Assembly: GCA_033398695.1 (NCBI GenBank)
Contig: CM065804.1
Location: 8,479,001 to 8,543,000 of the forward strand
Source of the DNA: Orobanche coerulescens
Taxonomy: Eukaryota > Streptophyta > Magnoliopsida > Lamiales > Orobanchaceae
Length of the DNA stretch: 64,000 nt
Direction: 5' to 3'
Below the pieces are notes generated by a model that was given only the letters and a program-made list of their open reading frames with translations, did not search any database and had not been told where the DNA came from. The translations under genes were made by a program, and so were the position numbers. Below are positions 57,417 through 64,000 of the stretch, in pieces. Each line of letters begins with the position of its first letter. Position 1 is the first letter of the stretch.

Positions 57417-58278
57417 TTGAGTGAATTGGAAATATATCTTTTCAATCTATCAAATGTTAATCTTGTTATCAACATCTTAAGATTGCGAAAGTGGTTAAGA
57501 CATCTTTGAATACGAAAGTTATGAGGTGAAAAGTTGATTACTCGATGAACGATCGTTTATCCTAAAAATAGTCAAGTTAGAGAAATGAAAGGACTAATTG
57601 GTTTAAATAGAGATTGATCATATCCTATTTCTACTAGTGAAACCTCCTTGATTGATTGTTAAGTGTATTGGAAACACATCTTTTCAATCTATCAAGTGTT
57701 AATCTTGTTATCAACATCTTAAAAAAGCGAAAGTGATTAAGACATCTTTGAATACGAAAGTACAGAGGTGAAAAGTTGATTACTCGATAAACATTCGTTT
57801 TTTCTTTTATATCCGTATAAATCAAATCCGATACTTAATTAAAAACCTAATTTAATGAACCCGTAATCCCCTAGATTTTATAAATTCCCAACTCATTTTA
57901 ATTCTATTCATTTTCACTAGTTAAAAATAGTCTAGTATAAATAGTCTAGTATAAATAGTCTTAATATAAATAGTCTAGTATAAAAATAGTCTTATTAAAA
58001 GTCTTATTAAAATAGTCTTATTAAAATAGTCTTATTAAAAATAGTTTAAATTAAAAATAGTGCATTTTAATTTAGTTAATTTAAAAAACCAAAAAAATAT
58101 ATTTTAGTATATTTTAGTATTTACTTCTTGCAATCTATACAAAATATTATACGAAGCCCTGTTGAACAATCCTCGAGAGAAAAGACCTTGGTAGAACTTA
58201 CCACAACTACTTCTACCTCGTATATATTTGCGAGCGACTCAAAGACTCCTATTTTTAGGATAAGTTTTTGGCCGATCA
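57417..58278 (+). mobile_element. Athila-like element A, 5' LTR, second part
   Basis: The LTR resumes after the GATTG duplication. A unit of about 240 bp beginning AGGACTAATTGGTTTAA is present twice: the first copy spans 49571-49638 plus 57412-57589, the second starts at 57590. A run of degenerate TAGTCTTATTAAAA repeats follows at about 57925-58060. The LTR ends CCGATCA at 58278. Confidence 0.8.
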
Positions 58279-58283
58279 AATTT

Positions 58284-58294
58284 TGGCGCCGTTC
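58284..58294 (+). other. Primer-binding site of Athila-like element A
   Basis: TGGCGCCGTTC lies five bases after the LTR end. It matches the start of the TGGCGCCGTTGCC primer site known from Athila elements, then diverges. Confidence 0.75.
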
Positions 58295-58497
58295 TTAAGG
58301 ATTGTTTTAGGCCAAATATAATTTTTGTATACTTTTGTTTATATCTTGTTATTTTATCTTTCTTTATTTACGCATCTTTTATTCTTAATCCGGCCAAGTG
58401 GCGGATAACGGTACTCCGTGACTATCAAGTCGGATTTTTCAGTTTCCCACAACAACTGATATTTGTAGATATTTTCTTCAATTATTATCATTTTTTT

Positions 58498-58999
58498 TAT
58501 CATGGAAGAAACATTGTATAAAATTGAAAAAAGATTTCCCTTTCTAAGCAAAAATGCAATTTTAAAGATTTACAAGACAAGGCTTGAAAGGATGAGTTGC
58601 TTATGAATAAAAGCATACCTTTTGACATAAGATTCATTATCGAAGCCAAAGTAAGAATAGAAGGTGAATTCACAGAAACACCGACTAGATTTTTACCAGG
58701 GCTTGGAAAAAGTTCATATGCCAAGAAACGACGAGCAAAGATGATAGCCGTTTGCTATAAATGTGCTAGATCGGCGTAATTTAAAATGTCGATCTTTAGG
58801 AATTCCATCTACAAACAGAGAAGATAAAATTCAATTCATTAAGGATGGTCTGAATAAAGAGAATTTAGATGATATCGAAATTTCTCTTGACACGCATCCT
58901 AGTGGACTCGTACATTACGGAATTCGATGTTTGTGGAATAAATTCAAACCAGAATATGAACAACGTCTTGGGAATCTGACCCTGTTTGCCAATTTGTAA
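58498..58999 (+). pseudogene. Unidentified coding-like region upstream of the LOG copy
   Basis: Successive frames give a continuous-looking coding signal broken by stops at about 58602 and 58778. Pieces include FPFLSKNAILKIYKTRLERM, IEAKVRIEGEFTETPTRF and KKRRAKMIAVCYKCAR, then IPSTNREDKIQFIKDGLNK and HYGIRCLWNKFKPEYEQRL (frame 58763-58999). The CxxC pair is the only motif-like feature. I do not recognise the family. It may be the element's own degenerate gag-like gene or a second captured host gene. Confidence 0.45.
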
Positions 59000-59343
59000 G
59001 AAAATTGGATGGGAAGCTTCTCCCCGACTCATAGAAGGCGTTTAGGCCGTTTCTGAACGTAAAATCAGAGAAAGATGTGAGCCACAATCATAACTACTGT
59101 GCATACGCGTAAGTATCTTTTATTTTTGTCGTGTGGTGAGATTTTCTGAATAAAAAATGTTATACGCGATAAATGCATTCATTATTCTATTGAGTAGTTG
59201 AAGCGCAATCAACGCAATCACAAACTTGTTAAACAATTTTTACCTTCTTTTTCTTCTATAAACAAACATTGTGCTTGTTTCTTTTATTCATCCTTCAAAC
59301 TTGCACTTTTTTCTGTTTCTCTCTTAATAATTTCTTTTAAAAA

Positions 59344-59979
59344 ATGGAGTCATCATCTTCATCAAAAAATTTTAGCACAGTCTGCATTTTTGGTGGAGCT
59401 AGTTATGGAAAAGAGGCATGCTTTACTGAAGCAGCCCACAACTTGGGTCGTACCTCAGGAGAAAAATGCATTCATATAGTTTACGGAGGAGGAAGTCTAG
59501 GATTAATGGGACAGTGCATACGCCTATATGGAAGGAGTAAGAGTGTTGGGAATAATTCCAAAACCTCGGTGAAAGTAAAATTACGGGTCAACTATTGGAG
59601 ATGAGTTTAGATCGTAAATATGCAAGATCGCATAACTCACATGATAAATAATTCGCGCCTTTATCACCCTTCCGGTGGTTTTGGCACTCTTGAGGAACTT
59701 TTTCATGTGGTTACGAGCCCGACTAAATGTTCATCAAAACCAATAGATGCTAAATGTCAATGGTTTCTTTGATGGTTTACTATCTTTCATCGACTACTCT
59801 GTGAAAAGGGTTTTATTTAAGCGCGCTAAACGAATAATAGTCGTTGCAACAACACGGAAGAACTAATCAAAAAACTCAATGAATTTGTTCCTCAACCAGA
59901 TCCAGCTCTAGCTAAAATTGTCTGGATGGAAGATTTTACCGTGAGAAAACGAAAAGTGGATTCATTCCTCTCCCTTTGA
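59344..59979 (+). pseudogene. LOG-like cytokinin phosphoribohydrolase pseudogene carried by element A
   Basis: The ATG at 59344 opens a frame with VCIFGGASYGKEACF and the phosphate-binding VYGGGSLGLMG, as in LOG enzymes. These cleave cytokinin riboside monophosphates to active cytokinins in the cytosol. After a frameshift near 59540 the signal goes on with VLGIIPKP and TIGDEF. At 59670-59700 the catalytic block reads PSGGFGTLEELFHVV, with one base missing just before it. GFFDGLLSFIDYSV and EELIKKLNEFVPQPDPALA follow, to a stop at 59979. At least four frame breaks make it non-functional. It covers nearly the whole LOG length of roughly 210 residues without introns, unlike plant LOG genes, so it looks like a copy made through RNA. 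Confidence 0.88.
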
Positions 59980-61480
59980 TAACCCATATCGGACCTCTTG
60001 TATTTTTACTTCCTGTCGTGTGTAATAATCGTGCTAAATGGTGGCAGCTTAAGGAGTTTCTTCTTGATCTCTTGACGCGCATCTATTCGCGATTATGTAT
60101 TGTTATTTTATTGCTGTAATTTTTATTGTGTGTTTTTTAATTGATGGCAGCGTAAGGCGACTCTTCGGACTTTCTTGATGCGCATCTTTAAAATTGTGTT
60201 ATACTTCCGAGTATATTTTTTTTGTTGTGTGCCTCGTATATTTATTCTCTTGCAGATTCTAAAAGGCGTTAGCTCAAGCATCAACTTTCTAAACAGGGAG
60301 TATTCTGCTTTTCTGCATTGCTTTTTATGTTATTTTTTTTTAAAAGTTGAGGACAGTTTTATTTTCAAGTTTGGGGGTAGTATATTTTGGTGTGTTAGTA
60401 TTTTGGTGTGTTTTTATTTGCCTTAATTTTATATATATATATATAGTATTTTGATTTGTGAGGTTTCTAGATCTGGCCATAACACCAATAAATTAGCTAT
60501 ATACAAGCTTCTAAAATTGTTTTAACCGGTAAAAAAAAAATTGTATATTCCAAAATTTTTGAGCCTCAATCTCTCTTTCCAAGCCTTGTAGTAATCATAT
60601 AAAATAGAGTCATTCGTTACCTTGAGAAAAGAAGAATCAGTCGGTTGATGAAAAATAGAACTGAAATTTACTTAATTTGTGGAGTTTTTGATTTTCATGC
60701 TTAACTAATAAATAATTTTCTGCAAAAATTTTATTCCCTAAAAAAAAGGAGTCATTGGTGAAAAGAGCTACACGTTAGCCAATAACGGTGTGAAAGCTAT
60801 CACCTAAAAAAAATGACAAAAAGGAGAAGTGTTGAGCAGCAACAGCTGCCTAATTTTGGGGGTCTTAAAATTTTGCGAAAAATAAAGGACTAACCATTGT
60901 TGGTGCGTAGCTGCCGTCTCACAGAAAAATTGATGAAAAGAGTTACATGTTAGCAAATAACGGTGTGAAAGCTATCACCTTTTTTTAAAAAAAAAAGATT
61001 GAAATTGTGTTGGTGAAAAGAGCTACACGTTAGCAAATAACGGTGTGAAAGCTATCACTAAGGGATGTAGTTTATGAACAGACTTGAATTAATTAGCGGC
61101 TGAATTTCAATACACTCAATTTCGTGAAAAATCACAATATTTGATGACGCCAATGAAATTCTTCTTCATATTGAGTCGAAAAATAAACGAGTGATCGAGA
61201 GCAACCATTAAAGGGAGTCGTGTGAAGTCACGAGTTGGAAAGAAATAATCAACCTTTTGGGGGGAAAACCTTACATTTTGGAATTACAAAAATAAAAACC
61301 GTGTTTTAACTTCAAAATCGTTAGTAGATTTATTTTGACTCTTGATTCATTTCTATCTACTGTATAAAGTTGGTTGTTGTGTAGATGACATTTTGATCTC
61401 TTTATTTTAATTTGTGTCTTATATTTTTTCCCTTATTTTATTTTGAGTATGAATAATAAAGAGTCTTGCTCGGGACTAGC
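59980..61480 (+). mobile_element. 3' non-coding region of Athila-like element A
   Basis: No gag-pol gene is found. A duplicated segment with GGCAGC and TTGATGCGCATCT occurs at about 60042-60088 and 60144-60187. A first PPT-like AAGTTTGGGGGTAGT lies at about 60367-60381. Three hairpin-forming repeats lie at 60757-61058. The frame 60175-60426 is low-complexity and not a gene. Confidence 0.6.
60757..61058 (+). repeat. Three copies of a ~48-bp hairpin repeat in element A
   Basis: Copies lie at 60757-60804, 60930-60979 and 61012-61058. Each runs from GGTGAAAAGAGCTACACGTT to GTGTGAAAGCTATCACC, with nested complementarity: GGTGA with TCACC, AGCT with AGCT, and ACGTTA with TAACG. Sequence between copies is unrelated. 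Confidence 0.75.
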
Positions 61481-61483
61481 AAG

Positions 61484-61502
61484 AATTTAAGTGTGGGGTA
61501 TT
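61484..61502 (+). other. Polypurine tract of element A
   Basis: CGGGACTAGCAAGAATTTAAG is followed by TGTGGGGTATT directly before the 3' LTR at 61503, the usual Athila-type context. Confidence 0.75.
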
Positions 61503-62015
61503 TGATTAGTGCATAATTGATCTAAAATTCATATACAAAATATTCCTTTTTCCGGGCATAATCGTACTGATTTGTGATTAAAAATACATATTTTACAGAT
61601 ATGTCCAAACATGAGCTAAAAATGGTTATTTTACAGATTACTGACATGAAGCATCAAAAAGGACGGAAAACAAGATCAAATCCAACGACGGGAATTTTTC
61701 AAGGCAAAACGACCATACAACACGGCGCAAAAAGGACCGTGTTATGTAGGCCGTTTCACATATGGCGCAACAGGGGCCGTGTCTTGGACCGTTTCACACA
61801 CGGCCGGCATTTAGCGCCGTGTCCTCGCGCGTATTCCGGAAGAGACCGAGTCACCACAAAACGGCGCACAACACGGGGCAAACTGGGCCGTTTTTCATCG
61901 CCGTTTTTCAGCAGATGCCATGCAAAAATAGTCCACTTTTGACCAACTTGTGAACTCAACCACAAGATATTTTTTTGGTCAAAAATCTGAAAATTCAAAG
62001 ACATAGGTGAAGTGT
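61503..62015 (+). mobile_element. 3' LTR of element A, first 513 bp
   Basis: Nearly identical to 48526-49034, with a few C-to-T changes and one 13-bp insertion. It is cut at 62015 by element I; the remainder would lie right of the window. Confidence 0.88.
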
Positions 62016-62378
62016 TGTAACACCCCCAATCCACTCAGGGATATTGCACGCTGTAGACCCTCTCCTCGAGGATCTACGAGGCTGATAACTAAAATCAAAC
62101 ATCTAAACTTCGCCTTTAAGGCTAAAATGACTCAGTAGACCGATTTGGTCTTTCAATAATAACATTCAACTCAATTCCAACACATACCCACGCATGGGTC
62201 AAAATACAGTAAACTCCCGTACAACGGGGAAAAGATACTGCAGCGGAAAAGAAAAAATACAACTAGACCAATAAGACATCATACGGATCCTCGTGTGATT
62301 AGTATCGTTCATCTTTCATCATCCTTCATGCCGACCCTGTGCTATGCTCCAAAACCTGAATGCAATACAGACATCCAC

Positions 62379-62421
62379 CCCCCGAATACTCGGGGGTTAG
62401 CAAAACTCCACTGTTTTGCTA
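62379..62421 (-). other. Conserved tandem double hairpin in I LTR
   Basis: CCCCCGA/TCGGGGG around ATAC (62379-62396) and TAGCAAAAC/GTTTTGCTA around TCCACT (62398-62421), both perfect, identical to element C. Confidence 0.8.
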
Positions 62422-62788
62422 GTGCAAATACAAAGTGCAAATACGAGCCATATAATTCAAGTTCCAAGAATAACAATAACTAGGAATCCTCAAAGATCCA
62501 AACATAACGAAAAATACTTCCCGAGGCAAGAGTTTGGGTAAAACATTCCAAAACCGAAAGATCATAAATCAAGGGAAACAATTTATAAAACCGTTTAAAA
62601 TGCCATCGAGAGTTTTAATAGAAAACAATTTTAGGATTATCGAATCCTTCTCTTTCCAAAAATCAACAGGGTCACAGCCCAAAGGTTTTGTTTTCGTAAA
62701 TAGAAAACCGATAACAATTCACATGGCCAGGGCCCAACATCACGTGTACTCGACGGACATAAAAATCAACAAAACATAATCGCGCACG

Positions 62789-63127
62789 CGCATCGCCTTG
62801 GGAACAGGGTAATACCATTGATCCCGCCCGAGGCCTCCAAGGACCCTCCCGAGCTGGATAGCTAAACAAATCACAACACATGCATCGCCTTGGGAACAGG
62901 GTAATACCATTGATCCCGCCCGAGGCCTCGAAGGACCCTCCCGAGCTGGCTAGCTAAACAAATCACAGACATCGCAACCATAAGTTATCCCGGCATCGGG
63001 CTAACAAGCCACGAACCTCGGAGTCCCCGCAAGACATACCCGATGATAACCCCACCTGTTATCCCGGCATCGGGCTAACAAGCCACGAACCTCGGAGTCC
63101 CCGCAAGACATACCCGATTGGATAACC
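62789..63127 (-). repeat. Two adjacent two-copy minisatellites in I LTR
   Basis: A 93-bp unit with CATCGCCTTGGGAACAGGGT is duplicated (62789 and 62882), followed by a 69-bp unit with TTATCCCGGCATCGGGCTAA (62989 and 63058). Copies are almost identical, so the duplications are recent. Confidence 0.88.
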
Positions 63128-64000
63128 CTACGGTCTCGCCCGACCCATACTAGCAAGTATGGATCCCAACGATTCAACAATCCTACCCGGAGGCGCATCA
63201 CGTATAACAAGCACACAACAATAATCGATTATCAATCCAAACAAAATTAAGCATCGCAACCCCCTTTCAAAGGAGTAACAACTAACATCACATCATGTCA
63301 AAACCGCAATACACTGAAATGAAGCCATACACGTACACACGCATTATTAAGCACCACATAAAATCCAAACATATCCAAAGGATCCACGTAGTCACTTACG
63401 ACCCACACAATTACAAAACACACGCGTTTTGAAAGAGAGCCTTTAACAAGGTTAGCCGAAACTTTTGAAAATAATTTTCAAATGACCAAACAAACACATT
63501 TAGACGATCACCAATTATCATATCCACAAAACAAGAAATATATGGACAAGGTACTTGCCTCAAAATCGGCACGCAAGTATCCCGACGAACACGGCTCAAC
63601 CGGAAAGCTTCGAAACGCCCGATGCTTTCGAAAAGGAAAACGACAATGAACGGAAGGGTTCAACTTGGTTTCTTCGCAAGAAACTCGACCCTAACAACAT
63701 ATAATTAATAAATCAATGGTCATACGAGGAGGAATAATCATAGAACGTCCGAAAACCCCTCTAAGACATTCTACCGGACACCTTCAAGGCGTCGATCAAG
63801 AACTCGACCAAAACAACGAATCGATACGATCCAACCATGGAATAACGAGGGAAATGATATAATACATCTAAATATTCATCAATCCATTATAATCCTAAGT
63901 TAAATCGGATTAATCGGACGAAAACAACCAAAATACCCAAATTCCCCAAAAGTAGATTTCTAGGAAATCTGACCTGATTCGGTAGATCGGAGGATGTTAT

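Larger units (their letters stand above)
62016..64000 (-). mobile_element. LTR of element I, same family as C, cut by the window edge
   Basis: It starts TGTAACACCCCCAATCC and follows the LTR of C, with the double hairpin at 62379-62421. Where C has its minisatellite it has two different duplicated segments (62789-62966 and 62989-63127). A weak donor-like GTCAGA lies at about 63973. Because it runs on the minus strand, the visible part is the 3' end of that LTR; the promoter lies beyond 64000. AGTGT at 62011-62015 is the expected target copy. Confidence 0.85.

Noticed and set aside
59344..59604. LOG-like frame as a working cytokinin-activation gene
   Set aside because: The frame covers only the first third of the protein before a frameshift; the catalytic GGxGTxxE block is in another frame and more breaks follow.

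Overview
The window is repeat-dense DNA from a flowering plant, most likely a eudicot. It holds nested LTR retrotransposons whose primer-binding sites match plant initiator tRNA-Met, Tekay/Del-type chromovirus pol, an Athila-like element, a BED-type hAT transposon, an RTE-type LINE and a Mutator-like foldback element. I found no intact host gene, rRNA, tRNA or CRISPR array. The species cannot be fixed from the sequence.

Layout. 1-9057: three LTR blocks of one large LTR family (LTRs about 2.5-2.8 kb, TGTAAYA...GTTACA): a plus-strand LTR ending at 2028, a minus-strand LTR plus leader (element D, 2029-6602) and an older minus-strand LTR (E, 6603-9057). 9058-12960: AT-rich DNA, a 1.46 kb foldback element (10878-12339) with a 10-bp target duplication, and an unidentified gene-like fragment. 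About 12965-21812: an old minus-strand chromovirus (F) whose pol is split by a LINE (14788-16427) and by a complete non-autonomous gag-protease element (G, 17010-21075). 21812-24421: a plus-strand pseudogene copy of the same chromovirus (H), forming an inverted repeat with F. 24422-27720: an old hAT remnant split by a solo LTR (24847-27274). 27783-41639: a complete hAT transposon (8-bp duplication ACGGCTGT) whose transposase is split by a near-intact chromovirus, K (29273-38878, 5-bp duplication ATAAC). 42603-48380: element B, with gag only and a broken 3' LTR. 48526 to beyond the right edge: an Athila-like element (A) carrying an intron-free LOG-like (cytokinin-activating enzyme) pseudogene. 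Its 5' LTR holds complete element C (49639-57411, duplication GATTG), and its 3' LTR is entered by element I (62016 to the edge).

How the parts relate. B, C, D and I share LTR ends, an initiator-Met primer site, a PPT-side hairpin and LTR modules with each other and partly with E and F. None of B, C or D has pol, so F/H-type chromoviruses are plausible suppliers of reverse transcriptase and integrase. The LTRs are modular. From 5' to 3' they carry an array of short GC-rich palindromes just upstream of a TATA box, a donor-like AAG|GTA about 120-225 nt further on, a copy-specific minisatellite, two tandem hairpins with a compensatory base-pair change, and the PBS. The palindrome word differs between subfamilies while its position is kept.

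The strongest leads are this word-switching palindrome array, the covarying double hairpin, and the LOG-like gene captured by the Athila-like element. A caution: LTR-pair mismatches pile up at CAG/CTG and CC(A/T)GG contexts and are often small indels. This looks like base-calling error at methylated CHG sites, so small frameshifts in this window should be read with care.
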